The notes under the pieces are model-generated. The model saw only the letters and a program-made list of their open reading frames with translations, was not told the DNA's origin and made no database searches. Made by a program: the position numbers and the translations under genes. From SLAN01 sp964565375 (GTDB lineage: Bacteria > Spirochaetota > Spirochaetia > DSM-27196 > SKKC01): a DNA stretch of 31,494 bases. Positions within the stretch are counted from its first letter, which is position 1. Each line of letters starts with the position of its first letter. Shown here one piece after another: positions 15,301 to 23,084 of the stretch. The stretch covers positions 1 to 31,494 of the forward strand of contig CAZMEV010000028.1 of assembly GCA_964565375.1 (NCBI GenBank). The letters run 5' to 3'.

Positions 15301-16299
15301 GTGTCTATACAAGTAACGGCCGGGGAAACGGTGGATAAGCGTGAACTGCTGGCGCATGTCAGTATGTTTTCCGAGCTCGACCGGACCGAGCTCGAGCGCA
15401 TCGCGCAATACAGTGAGTTTCTTCAACTGGAAGCCAACGAATGGCTCTTTTCGCAGGGAGACGACGGTGATTCGCTGTATGTTGTGAAATCCGGAAGCAT
15501 TGTCATTTCGCAGACCCAGGGCGAAAGCAAACAGGTTGACATTGCGGAGTTTGTCGCCAACGAATGCTTTGGCGAAATCGATGTTCTGCACAGCGCACCG
15601 CGAACTGCGAGTGCACGGTGTGAGGCACCGTGCGAATTATTACGCTTCCCGAAGCAGGGAACGACATTCGAGGAAATTTTGAAGTCTGACCCGGCGACTT
15701 CAGCAAGGCTGCTGCAGAAGCTGATTATCGCGATCGCAAATCGTATTCGCGAAACCAACAGCCTTATATCTCAGAAATCACCGTGGGTAGAGCAACTTCG
15801 CAACCAGGTCTTCGGCGACAAACTTACTGGTATGTTCAATCGTTCCTATCTGAACGAAGAGTTACCACGTCTCCTTCGGGAAGATACTGCACCCTTCGCT
15901 ATGCTTATGGTCAAGCCGGACAACTTTAAACTCATAAATGATACCTACGGTCACGATGCAGGGGATCTTGCGTTGCGCCTCATTGCAGCTACTATTCGAA
16001 CATGGGCCGGTGATTATACTTCAGTTCGGTTTCGCGGAAATGAAATGGCTGTTCTGCTGCCGTCTACTGATAAACATGCTGCGCGGCGCCACGCCGAGGA
16101 ACTTCGTACGAAATTGTGCAGCCTCGATCTTGAACCGATTACCGGGGTACCAGGCGTCGAGTTTCCATTCAGCGTGGGCGTTGCGGTGTATCCGGATGAT
16201 GCCGGCGACGCGCAAACGCTTGTTGAGCGTTCTCACGCGACTCTGTTTGCTGCGAGGGAGCGGGGCGCAAACAGGACACTGACTGCCGATCATGCGTAA
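15301..16299 (+). CDS. Cyclic-nucleotide-binding protein with degenerate GGDEF domain
   Basis: A 332-residue protein with a cNMP-binding (CRP-like) domain at about 20-135 and a GGDEF fold at about 170-328. The phosphate-binding cassette looks intact: FGE at 90-92 and PRTAS at 100-104 with Arg101. The GGDEF motif is replaced by RGNEM at 245-249, and the first metal-binding Asp of the D-x-D-x-F-K motif is Lys (VKPDNFK, 204-210). Substrate-side residues (NDTYGH) remain. It therefore probably does not make c-di-GMP and may bind GTP or regulate its neighbour. Start is GTG at 15301, with GAGGTG five bases upstream. It overlaps the next gene by 8 nt. Confidence 0.9.
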   Translation: MSIQVTAGETVDKRELLAHVSMFSELDRTELERIAQYSEFLQLEANEWLFSQGDDGDSLYVVKSGSIVISQTQGESKQVDIAEFVANECFGEIDVLHSAPRTASARCEAPCELLRFPKQGTTFEEILKSDPATSARLLQKLIIAIANRIRETNSLISQKSPWVEQLRNQVFGDKLTGMFNRSYLNEELPRLLREDTAPFAMLMVKPDNFKLINDTYGHDAGDLALRLIAATIRTWAGDYTSVRFRGNEMAVLLPSTDKHAARRHAEELRTKLCSLDLEPITGVPGVEFPFSVGVAVYPDDAGDAQTLVERSHATLFAARERGANRTLTADHA

Positions 16300-17311
16300 T
16301 ATGCAGAAGAGATATGCACCTGAAATGAACAATTTTCTCAGTACCGTAGACATTTTTTCCTCGCTCTCACCGGATGAACTCAATAAGGTCGAAGCATATT
16401 TATCGAGAGTAGAGTCCGAGCCGGATACTGTCCTTTTTCGTGAAGGAGATACCGGCGACAGGCTGTTTATCATTTCCTCCGGACGTGTCGGAATTACCGT
16501 ACAGAGCTCCGAGGGGACTGAGCTGGAAGTTGCCTCATTCGGTGCCGGAGAATGTTTCGGAGAAATGACCTTATTCGATCAGGCCCCGCGCTCAGCCACG
16601 TGCAGGACTCGCGAGGCGACCTCTTTTCTCACGCTGACAGTCGGGGATTTTGATAAGCTTATTAACAATCAACCGGCCTTGGCGATAAAGATCATGTACC
16701 GCATGCTTAATATTACGACTGAGCGGCTGAACAGTTCGAGTAATTTCCTCTCCGACATGGTGCAGTGGGGGGAAGGCGCGCGAAAACGTGCAATTACCGA
16801 CGAGTTCACCGGTTTGTACAACCGGCGTTTTCTCGATGAGGCCATTGAGGAGCAGATCGCCAATGCCAGAGCATCGAATACGGCGATTGCGCTCATGATG
16901 TTCGATCTTGATCACTTTCACGCTATCAACGACGCCTACGGGCAGCAGGTTGGAGATCAGGTGATCAAGGATCTGGTACCGATCATTCGCGACGTGTTCC
17001 GGGAAAGTGACTTTCCAGCGCGATATGGTGGTGATGAGTTCACCGTCCTTCTTCCACGCACAAGTGCGGATGAAGCGCTGAACATCGCACAGAAGCTTGT
17101 CGAAGGCGTTAAAACCGCTGATACACTTCGTCGCCAGGATGGGCCTATTGATACCGCGACAACGAGCGTGGGGGTGGCGGTGTTCCCCGATCACGGAACG
17201 TCGGGCAAAGATTTGAGCGATAATGCAGATTACGCGCTGTATCAGGCAAAAGAACACGGCCGCAATCAGGCGCGTTTGTACGATCCCGACAGTCGAGGAG
17301 CAGATACATGA
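16292..17311 (+). CDS. Cyclic-nucleotide-binding protein with intact GGDEF domain (diguanylate cyclase)
   Basis: A 339-residue paralogue of the preceding protein, same architecture. The cNMP-binding domain at about 20-130 keeps FGE at 89-91 and Arg100. The GGDEF domain is complete: DLDHF at 205-209, RYGGDEF at 244-250, and an inhibitory-site RESD at 237-240, exactly five residues before GGDEF. It should make c-di-GMP under control of cAMP or cGMP and be product-inhibited. No signal peptide or membrane segment is seen. The start could be ATG 16292 (8-nt overlap) or the in-frame ATG 16325; neither has a strong Shine-Dalgarno. It overlaps the DHH gene by 4 nt (ATGA). Confidence 0.92.
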   Translation: MRNMQKRYAPEMNNFLSTVDIFSSLSPDELNKVEAYLSRVESEPDTVLFREGDTGDRLFIISSGRVGITVQSSEGTELEVASFGAGECFGEMTLFDQAPRSATCRTREATSFLTLTVGDFDKLINNQPALAIKIMYRMLNITTERLNSSSNFLSDMVQWGEGARKRAITDEFTGLYNRRFLDEAIEEQIANARASNTAIALMMFDLDHFHAINDAYGQQVGDQVIKDLVPIIRDVFRESDFPARYGGDEFTVLLPRTSADEALNIAQKLVEGVKTADTLRRQDGPIDTATTSVGVAVFPDHGTSGKDLSDNADYALYQAKEHGRNQARLYDPDSRGADT

Positions 17312-18477
17312 AACAGCCCGCGGCAACAATTGCCGAGCGAAACAGAGTTGTTGAACGTATTATAGAGGCTCTTGATCAAAGAAGCGGGTTCCTTGTGACC
17401 GGCCATAAAGCTGTAGATGAAGACTGTCTTGCGGCCATGGTTGCCTTCTCGCTGATTGCTACCAAGTTTGCCAAAACTGCGACAATTCTTGTAGAAGGTC
17501 CAATTCACGAGAACCTCGACTTTCTTGTGCGCATCTGTCGCTACAACGCGATTGAGGTCATTGATCGTCCGGAAGATGCCTCGGATTTTGACACGGTCGT
17601 TATCTGCGATACCGCAAAACGGGATTTGCTCGCCCATCGGGAAACAGTACTTAACCTGGTTGCGAATCCGGATATCGAGGCATTTGAAATTGATCACCAT
17701 CTTGAATCCGACAGTGAGTATCTGACCGAACGCGACTGTGCGCTCGTCGATCAGGCAACCAGCGCGAGCGAACTCGTAGGTCTGGTTGCGTATAAACTCT
17801 CAACAAAGCAGGCGCTGCTCGAAGAGCGACAGGTATTCGAGATTTTCACCCGAAATGTAGTGCTGGCGATCCTTACCGGCGTCATCGGCGATACTCAAAT
17901 GGGTAAATTCCTTCACAATCGGAAGGAACGGAGAATGTACGTCGCCTATATCGAAATATTCGGGAGCATGCTGTTCGAAAAAACACAACAGCAAAGTAAT
18001 AACCTGGCAAGCGTAGAGCAGCTTTTCTCTGAATTGCGGAAACTATCCCGTCGGGAGGAAGAGTGTTTCGATCAACTTTTCGGGATGCGAAAACAGGACG
18101 GTGCGGTTTCATATTTGAGTATCAGCGAAGATGAGTACCGTGCGCTCGTCGAACGCTATGGCGATGAATCGCTCTCTACGGTGTTGCGTACGGTAGCTGA
18201 CTCGCTTGCCGAGGACAGCGGCAGGGTGAGTCTGGTAGTGTATTCCGGTCGTCCGGCAGGCAGTGAGCTGCTACAGTGTCGTGCGAGACGCAGCAAGCAC
18301 TACAAAAACATCGATCTGCGCAAGCTTCTTACTCAGATGAACATCGAAAATGGTGGTGGTCATCAGGGTGCGATCGGATTTCGAATACCGCTTGCAGAGC
18401 TTTCGGATATCGAAGCATTTATTGAACAGTTGCTTTTCGCGTTGAATGACATGGTACGTAAGGCGGAGGTTGCCTGA
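17308..18477 (+). CDS. DHH/DHHA1 phosphoesterase (NrnA-like)
   Basis: A 389-residue soluble phosphoesterase. Motif I has His33, Asp37 and Asp39 (GHKAVDEDC), motif II Asp101 (VICDTAK), motif III the DHH triad 129-131, and motif IV Asp195 (IGDTQMG). The DHHA1 domain ends with GGGHQGA from residue 349. Relatives degrade short oligoribonucleotides, pGpG, pAp or c-di-AMP. It is about 70 residues longer than usual NrnA (~310-325), the extra part lying between the domains around 210-280. The ATG overlaps the GGDEF stop (ATGA) and GAGGAG lies 8 bases upstream, so it is made with the two signalling proteins. A role in removing pGpG or another dinucleotide is inferred from this context. Confidence 0.9.
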   Translation: MKQPAATIAERNRVVERIIEALDQRSGFLVTGHKAVDEDCLAAMVAFSLIATKFAKTATILVEGPIHENLDFLVRICRYNAIEVIDRPEDASDFDTVVICDTAKRDLLAHRETVLNLVANPDIEAFEIDHHLESDSEYLTERDCALVDQATSASELVGLVAYKLSTKQALLEERQVFEIFTRNVVLAILTGVIGDTQMGKFLHNRKERRMYVAYIEIFGSMLFEKTQQQSNNLASVEQLFSELRKLSRREEECFDQLFGMRKQDGAVSYLSISEDEYRALVERYGDESLSTVLRTVADSLAEDSGRVSLVVYSGRPAGSELLQCRARRSKHYKNIDLRKLLTQMNIENGGGHQGAIGFRIPLAELSDIEAFIEQLLFALNDMVRKAEVA

Positions 18478-18507
18478 ACGCCTTCAAAGCGGTGCATTCT
18501 TCGCTGT

Positions 18508-18719
18508 CAGCCCAAGTTGAGCCATGCAGCCCAAGTTGAGCCAGGATGCTCAAGTTGAGCCANNNNNNNNNNNNNNNNNNNNNNNNNNNNNNNNNNNNNN
18601 NNNNNNNNNNNNNNNNNNNNNNNNNNNNNNNNNNNNNNNNNNNNNNNNNNNNNNNNNNNNNNCAGCCCAAGTTGAGCCATGCAGCCCAAGTTGAGCCAGG
18701 ATGCTCAAGTTGAGCCAGG
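18508..18719. repeat. 19-bp tandem repeats arranged as a 57-bp higher-order unit
   Basis: Three 19-mers (A: CAGCCCAAGTTGAGCCATG, B: same but ending CCAGG, C: ATGCTCAAGTTGAGCCAGG) occur in order at 18508-18562 and again, identically, at 18663-18719. Each contains a 13-nt near-palindrome, perfect in C (GCTCAAGTTGAGC). The middle is an N gap, so more units are likely. Confidence 0.92.
18563..18662. other. Assembly gap of 100 N
   Basis: Exactly 100 N inside the 57-bp-period array. The two flanks are in matching register: the third 19-mer is cut two bases before its end, and the right flank begins with a fresh 57-bp unit. Confidence 0.97.
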
Positions 18720-18795
18720 CAACTCTGCTGTTGTTTTCCGCGCAGTTTTCGCTGCGAGCTGAAGCCTTGCGGAAGGCCGTATTTCCCGGCTTGCC

Positions 18796-19851
18796 TCAGT
18801 TTGATTCCGGCTTAATATCGGAAATCGAGAACGGATAGCGTCGCGGGGTGACGGTACCGTGCGGAACATCGCTGTCGCCGGTGATCGCGCCGACAATTTT
18901 CGGGGTATGGTCGTGAGCGGTGGCTACGAACACATGATAACCTTTCTGATCTCCGGAAACGGCGGTGCCGGCCACATAAAGGCCCGAAACGCTGGTCTGC
19001 ATCGTGCTTCTGTCTATAACAGGGGCGGATTCCTCGAACTCCGCGCCGACCTGTTCGAGCAGTGAGATATCACCGCGGAATCCTGTAAGCATCAATACGA
19101 AATCCGCCGGTACTTCGGTTTTCTTCCCGTTGTCGTGCGCATCCGCGAGGAGCACGCTGTTTGTGCGTATTTCCACAGGGACGGTCGACGGATAGAACTC
19201 TACGTACCGTTTGCCGGTGAGAATGGAAAGTTCGAGATGCAGGCGGGAATTGGTGCGGTCCCGGTCGAGCGCGGGGCGCCGATAGCTGAGACTTACGTCG
19301 GCTCCGGCGCGAAAGCACCGCAGTGCCGCTTCGAGTGCGGAATTGCGTCCACCGATAATGAGCAGACGCTGCCGAAAGTACTGGTGAGGATCTGTGAACC
19401 GGTGCGAAACGTGTGGAAGATCTTCGCCTGGTATGCCGAGCGTATTCGGTCTGTTCATGTCTCCGGTCGCGAGTACTACCGACTTAACCTGATAGCGCCG
19501 GCGGTCGCCTCGGGTTTCGGTGGTAACCGTAAACCCGTGTTCGGTCCGTGTCAGGGAGGTGACCCGTTCATAGAACTGAATGTTTAGATCGTGGATTTCA
19601 ACGACGTTGCGCAAATATGCAAGGTAGACTTCACCTACGAGTTGTTCCTGATCGAGCGTCTGAACTGGAACACCGGCGATTGCGCAGCGTTCAGGCGAGC
19701 TGAAAAACCGCGCATGTCTCGGCCATTTTGTAATCGTATCCGCAAGCTGTCCGGCTTCCACGTGAATATATGGAACGTTTTTTGACTTGAGTCCTGCGGC
19801 TACTTCTATACCAATGGGGCCCGCCCCGATTACCATTACATCTGCATCCAT
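18796..19851 (-). CDS. YpdA-like FAD-dependent pyridine-nucleotide disulfide oxidoreductase
   Basis: A 351-residue flavoprotein. FAD-binding GAGPIG is at 9-14 and the NAD(P)-binding repeat IIGGRNSALEAAL near 175-187. The blocks RFFSSPERCAIAGVPV, LGIPGEDLPHVSHRF and GLYVAGTA match the YpdA (bacillithiol-disulfide reductase) family as I know it. The Cys of the YpdA GGGPCG motif is Ile13 here, so the low-molecular-weight thiol chemistry may differ. The C-terminal ~30 residues are an extra tail. A weak GAGG precedes the ATG. It diverges from yjbQ with 64 bp between starts. Confidence 0.83.
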   Translation of the reverse strand: MDADVMVIGAGPIGIEVAAGLKSKNVPYIHVEAGQLADTITKWPRHARFFSSPERCAIAGVPVQTLDQEQLVGEVYLAYLRNVVEIHDLNIQFYERVTSLTRTEHGFTVTTETRGDRRRYQVKSVVLATGDMNRPNTLGIPGEDLPHVSHRFTDPHQYFRQRLLIIGGRNSALEAALRCFRAGADVSLSYRRPALDRDRTNSRLHLELSILTGKRYVEFYPSTVPVEIRTNSVLLADAHDNGKKTEVPADFVLMLTGFRGDISLLEQVGAEFEESAPVIDRSTMQTSVSGLYVAGTAVSGDQKGYHVFVATAHDHTPKIVGAITGDSDVPHGTVTPRRYPFSISDIKPESN

Positions 19852-19915
19852 ATCGCCTCATGACAACATACCGTTTCAAAGCGACAATGGCAAAGCACTT
19901 TGCGCGGGAGGAAGA

Positions 19916-20338
19916 ATGAAAGCGCTGCAATGGACTGTGAGGCTCAAGCCGAAACGAAGGGGGTTTCATCTGGTCACGGATGAAATTCTCGGCCAGGCTG
20001 AAGGGCTTCGCGATATCGAGTCGGGCATCTGCCATGTTCACATTAAACACACGAGTGCCGGTCTTACACTGAACGAGAGCGCGGATCCGGATGTCCGTAC
20101 CGACTTTGAACAGATATTCAACCGGCTTGTGCCCGAAAATGAACCCTACTATGTTCATACGCTCGAAGGGCCGGACGACATGCCCGCTCATGTAAAATCG
20201 TCGCTCGTTGGTGCGTCGGTCAGCGTGCCGATTTCCGGGGGGCGCTTTAATCTCGGTACGTGGCAGGGAATTTATCTTTGTGAATTTCGAAACCGCGCCG
20301 GTAGCCGCTCGCTGGTGGTGACCGCCTTGGGTGAATAA
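19916..20338 (+). CDS. YjbQ family protein (UPF0047)
   Basis: A 140-residue protein of the YjbQ/UPF0047 family, a single compact beta-rich fold. HIKHTSAGLTLNESADPDV is the signature with the two conserved active-site-region residues, and GRFNLGTWQGIYLCEFRN is the C-terminal landmark. Relatives have been named secondary thiamine-phosphate synthase, but in vivo function is unproven. I chose ATG 19916 because it follows a good GGGAGG Shine-Dalgarno and matches family length; the in-frame start at 19787 adds 43 unrelated residues and overlaps the neighbouring ypdA gene. glnS follows after 80 nt with its own promoter. Confidence 0.9.
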   Translation: MKALQWTVRLKPKRRGFHLVTDEILGQAEGLRDIESGICHVHIKHTSAGLTLNESADPDVRTDFEQIFNRLVPENEPYYVHTLEGPDDMPAHVKSSLVGASVSVPISGGRFNLGTWQGIYLCEFRNRAGSRSLVVTALGE

Positions 20339-20381
20339 CCATGGCACTTGCGACAATGGCGTTCGAACGCTCCGCTGCGCT

Positions 20382-20411
20382 TTGAACCGGATTTGCCTTC
20401 TGTGCTAATCT
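20382..20411 (+). promoter_or_regulatory. Promoter of glnS, probably leaderless
   Basis: TTGAAC (20382-20387) and TAATCT (20406-20411) are 18 bp apart, and TGC just before TAATCT also makes an extended -10. The -10 ends 7 nt before the ATG at 20419; no Shine-Dalgarno lies between. Confidence 0.58.
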
Positions 20412-20418
20412 CCGGCTC

Positions 20419-22131
20419 ATGTCTCAGGCGAACAGTGAAAGTGGTGAAGGTGGTCTCGATTTTATCCGCCACTGGATAGAATCGGATAACAGAAGCGGTC
20501 GGTTCGGTGGACGGGTGCAGACCCGTTTTCCTCCGGAACCAAATGGATATCTGCACATAGGTCATGCAAAGGCCTTTAATCTCGACTTCAGCGTTGCCCG
20601 CGAGTATGGTGGCTTCTGCTCGCTGAGGTTCGACGATACGAATCCGGATCGCGAAAACGTTGAATATGTCGATGCCATTAAGCGTGACGTGCGGTGGCTC
20701 GGCTTCGACTGGGGCGAACACGAGTATTTTGCCAGTGACTACTTCGAAACACTCTATGAACTCGCCGAAAAGCTGATTCAGAAAGGGCTCGCCTATGTAG
20801 ATGAACTCGGCCCTGACGAGATTCGCGAGTACCGTGGTACTCCCACGGAGCCTGGGAAGAACAGCCCCTACCGGGATCGTCCCGTGGAAGAGAACCTGGA
20901 CCTGTTTCGTCGAATGCGGGCAGGAGAGTTCGACGAGGGCTCGTGTGTTCTGCGGGCGAAGATCGACATGGCCCATCCGAACATTAATATGCGTGATCCC
21001 ACCATGTATCGCATCCGGTTTGCGCATCACCACCGGACGGGTAATAAGTGGTGCATTTATCCGACCTATGACTGGGCTCACGGCCAGAGCGATTCGATCG
21101 AAGGGGTTACGCATTCGCTGTGCACGATCGAGTTCGAAAATCACCGCCCACTTTATGACTGGTTTCTTGATGCGCTCGAAATCCATCATCCCCAGCAGAT
21201 CGAGTTTGCCCCGCTCAATCTCACCTATACCGTAATGAGTAAGCGCAAGCTGCGGGAGCTTGTGGAGGGTGGATACGTTCAGGGATGGGACGATCCCCGT
21301 ATGCCGACTCTGTGCGGTCTGAAAAGACGTGGCTACACGCCGAGTTCGATCCGCGAATTTCTTCGACGTATCGGTATTTCGAAAACGGAAAGCACCATCG
21401 ACCTGAGTCTTCTTGAACACTGCCTGAGAGAGGAACTGAATAAAACGGCGAATCGTGTGATGGTCGTTCTCGACCCGGTGAAAGTAGTTATTGAAAACTA
21501 CCCCGAAGGCGAAATAGAAGAGTTCGAGGCTGTCAATAACCCTGAGGATTCATCAGCCGGTACACGAACCGTGCCGTTCAGCCGTGAACTCTATATTGAG
21601 CGCGGAGACTTCATGGAGGATCCTCCGAAGAAGTTCTTCCGCCTTGCTCCTGGACGTGAGGTGCGGTTGAAACATGCGTACTATATCACCTGCGACGAGG
21701 TAATCCGTGACGAGAACGGCGAGATTGTCGAGCTTCGTTGCAGCTATGATCCGGAAAGCCGAGGTGGCGATACGCCCGACAAACGCAAGGTGAAGGGGAC
21801 GCTGCACTGGGTCAGTGTGCCTCATGCGCTGCCGACCACAGTCCGGGTGTATGATAATATGTTTACCGCCATCGATCCGACCGATGTTGACGAAGAGGTC
21901 GGTGAGCAGTGGCTCGACAATTTCAATCACGAAAGCCTGGTCACATACGCAACGGCGAAGGCCGAACCCGGACTCGCTTCCGCCGAGCCCGGAATGCGAT
22001 TCCAGTTTCTTCGGCACGGATATTACTGTGTGGATTCGGCGGACTCGGCGCCGGGCGCTCCGGTGTTTAACCGGACAGTAGCGCTCAAGGATACGTGGGC
22101 GAAGCTCGAACAGAAAGGCAAGACAGGATGA
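20419..22131 (+). CDS. glnS: Glutaminyl-tRNA synthetase
   Basis: A 570-residue class I synthetase that charges tRNA-Gln directly. FPPEPNGYLHIGHAKAFN (37-54) contains HIGH at 46-49, and VMSKR at 272-276 is the KMSKS loop. The C-terminal half carries the two anticodon-binding beta barrels (conserved YPEGEIEEFEAVNNP and FHRTV-like stretches near 365-565). The presence of GlnRS instead of only GatCAB suggests direct glutaminylation. No fusion domain is present. The stop overlaps the hisI ATG by 4 nt (ATGA). Confidence 0.97.
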   Translation: MSQANSESGEGGLDFIRHWIESDNRSGRFGGRVQTRFPPEPNGYLHIGHAKAFNLDFSVAREYGGFCSLRFDDTNPDRENVEYVDAIKRDVRWLGFDWGEHEYFASDYFETLYELAEKLIQKGLAYVDELGPDEIREYRGTPTEPGKNSPYRDRPVEENLDLFRRMRAGEFDEGSCVLRAKIDMAHPNINMRDPTMYRIRFAHHHRTGNKWCIYPTYDWAHGQSDSIEGVTHSLCTIEFENHRPLYDWFLDALEIHHPQQIEFAPLNLTYTVMSKRKLRELVEGGYVQGWDDPRMPTLCGLKRRGYTPSSIREFLRRIGISKTESTIDLSLLEHCLREELNKTANRVMVVLDPVKVVIENYPEGEIEEFEAVNNPEDSSAGTRTVPFSRELYIERGDFMEDPPKKFFRLAPGREVRLKHAYYITCDEVIRDENGEIVELRCSYDPESRGGDTPDKRKVKGTLHWVSVPHALPTTVRVYDNMFTAIDPTDVDEEVGEQWLDNFNHESLVTYATAKAEPGLASAEPGMRFQFLRHGYYCVDSADSAPGAPVFNRTVALKDTWAKLEQKGKTG

Positions 22132-22613
22132 GTGGATCCGGTGACTCCGGAGGTGAACAGTATAACGACCTTCCTGATCAGGAACGTCCCGATGGTGGGT
22201 TCGCCCCGAAATTCAATGAAGCCGGGCTGCTGCCTGTCTTTGTCACGGATGTGACGACCGGTGAGGCACTCATGCAGGCATGGATGAATCGATCGGCGCT
22301 CGAGCGTACACTTGCAAGCGGCGAAGCACACTATTTCAGTCGCTCGCGTAACCGGATGTGGAAGAAGGGCGAGGAGAGCGGTCATATACAAAAGGTACGT
22401 GAAGTCCGCATCGACTGTGATCAGGATGCTCTGTGGGTGCAGGTTGAGCAGAAAGGGGGCGCGGCCTGTCACACCGGATTTCGGAGTTGCTTTTATCGCA
22501 CGTTACGCCTCGGGGAGTGCGGCGAAATCGTGTTTGACGAAACGGCGGCTCCGAGGGTTTTTGATCCGCGGACGGTATACCGCAAAACTGAAACAGGTCT
22601 GGAGGATGGATAG
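22128..22613 (+). CDS. hisI: Phosphoribosyl-AMP cyclohydrolase
   Basis: A 161-residue stand-alone HisI that opens the purine ring of PR-AMP in histidine synthesis, using Zn2+ and Mg2+. Family length is about 110-130 residues; here ~25 extra N-terminal residues (Ser/Gly/Asp-rich) precede the fold. The metal motif DCDQD is at 96-100 and CHTG...SCF at 114-122. It lacks the HisE pyrophosphohydrolase domain often fused to HisI. I use ATG 22128, which overlaps the glnS stop, rather than the longer frame starting at 22095. No other his gene is in the window. Confidence 0.93.
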   Translation: MSGSGDSGGEQYNDLPDQERPDGGFAPKFNEAGLLPVFVTDVTTGEALMQAWMNRSALERTLASGEAHYFSRSRNRMWKKGEESGHIQKVREVRIDCDQDALWVQVEQKGGAACHTGFRSCFYRTLRLGECGEIVFDETAAPRVFDPRTVYRKTETGLEDG

Positions 22614-22619
22614 CCTCGG

Positions 22620-22943
22620 TTACTTCGTATAAACCCTGTCGAGTGCTCGCTTCAGAGCAGCAAAGTCGATGGATTGCACCTGTTTAAGTATCATATTGCG
22701 TCCGTTGTAGAGAATGACAGCGGGCGGGTTGAAGACACCGAAACGGCCTGCGGCGGTCGGGTGTTCATCGAGAAGCAGAGAATACGAGGTCAGTGGAGGA
22801 TACGCGCGAAGCATGCGGTTGAGACGTCGGAGCAGCTCCGGACATTCTTCGCATTCTTCCCGCCACACAAACATGAGTACAGGGACACCCGAGTCTATAG
22901 CCTCGCCGAGGTCATTCATATCATCCAGAGCAATCATTGACAC
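22620..22943 (-). CDS. Thioredoxin-like fold protein with CEEC motif
   Basis: A 107-residue cytoplasmic protein. VPVLMFVWREECEECPELL (20-38) has the thioredoxin beta-strand followed by Cys31-Glu-Glu-Cys34, and the cis-Pro region FNPPAVILYNG follows near 70-80. It could reduce disulfides or donate to an unknown partner; no thioredoxin reductase is adjacent on its strand. The stop is 6 bp from the hisI stop (convergent). GTG at 22943 or ATG at 22937 could be the start; neither has a Shine-Dalgarno. The 141 bp upstream, to the next plus-strand gene, show nothing recognisable. Confidence 0.75.
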   Translation of the reverse strand: MSMIALDDMNDLGEAIDSGVPVLMFVWREECEECPELLRRLNRMLRAYPPLTSYSLLLDEHPTAAGRFGVFNPPAVILYNGRNMILKQVQSIDFAALKRALDRVYTK

Positions 22944-23084
22944 AGGAAGGAGCGTAGCCCGCCGGCTGCCTCAGACGCAAGCGGCCGGTCGAAAGCTTCG
23001 CTCTTCTTCGAAGTACCCGGGCCTGTCGATGATCCGCAATGCACCCGGCCTCGTGGGTGCTTCCAGTTCGGGGGTCGCTTCCGG

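Larger units (their letters stand above)
18478..18795. other. Long convergent intergenic region holding a repeat array
   Basis: 318 nt lie between the stop of the DHH gene and the stop of the YpdA-like gene. Apart from the 19-bp array and its gap they hold 30 nt of leading sequence and about 75 nt of trailing sequence. Small hairpins are visible at CAAC-TCTGCT-GTTG followed by TTTT (18720-18738) and CGCAG/CTGCG (18740-18756), which may terminate transcription. I see no gene here: the open frames across the array are artefacts of its 57-bp period. Confidence 0.7.

Noticed and set aside
18419..18689. Open frames across the 19-bp array (both strands)
   Set aside because: They exist only because 57 is a multiple of three; they have no Shine-Dalgarno and contain N codons.
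18508..18719. CRISPR-like array
   Set aside because: Units are contiguous 19-mers without spacers, and there are no cas genes nearby.
18508..18719. Iteron-type replication origin
   Set aside because: No rep gene or DnaA boxes near; the array lies at a convergent gene end on what looks like a chromosome.
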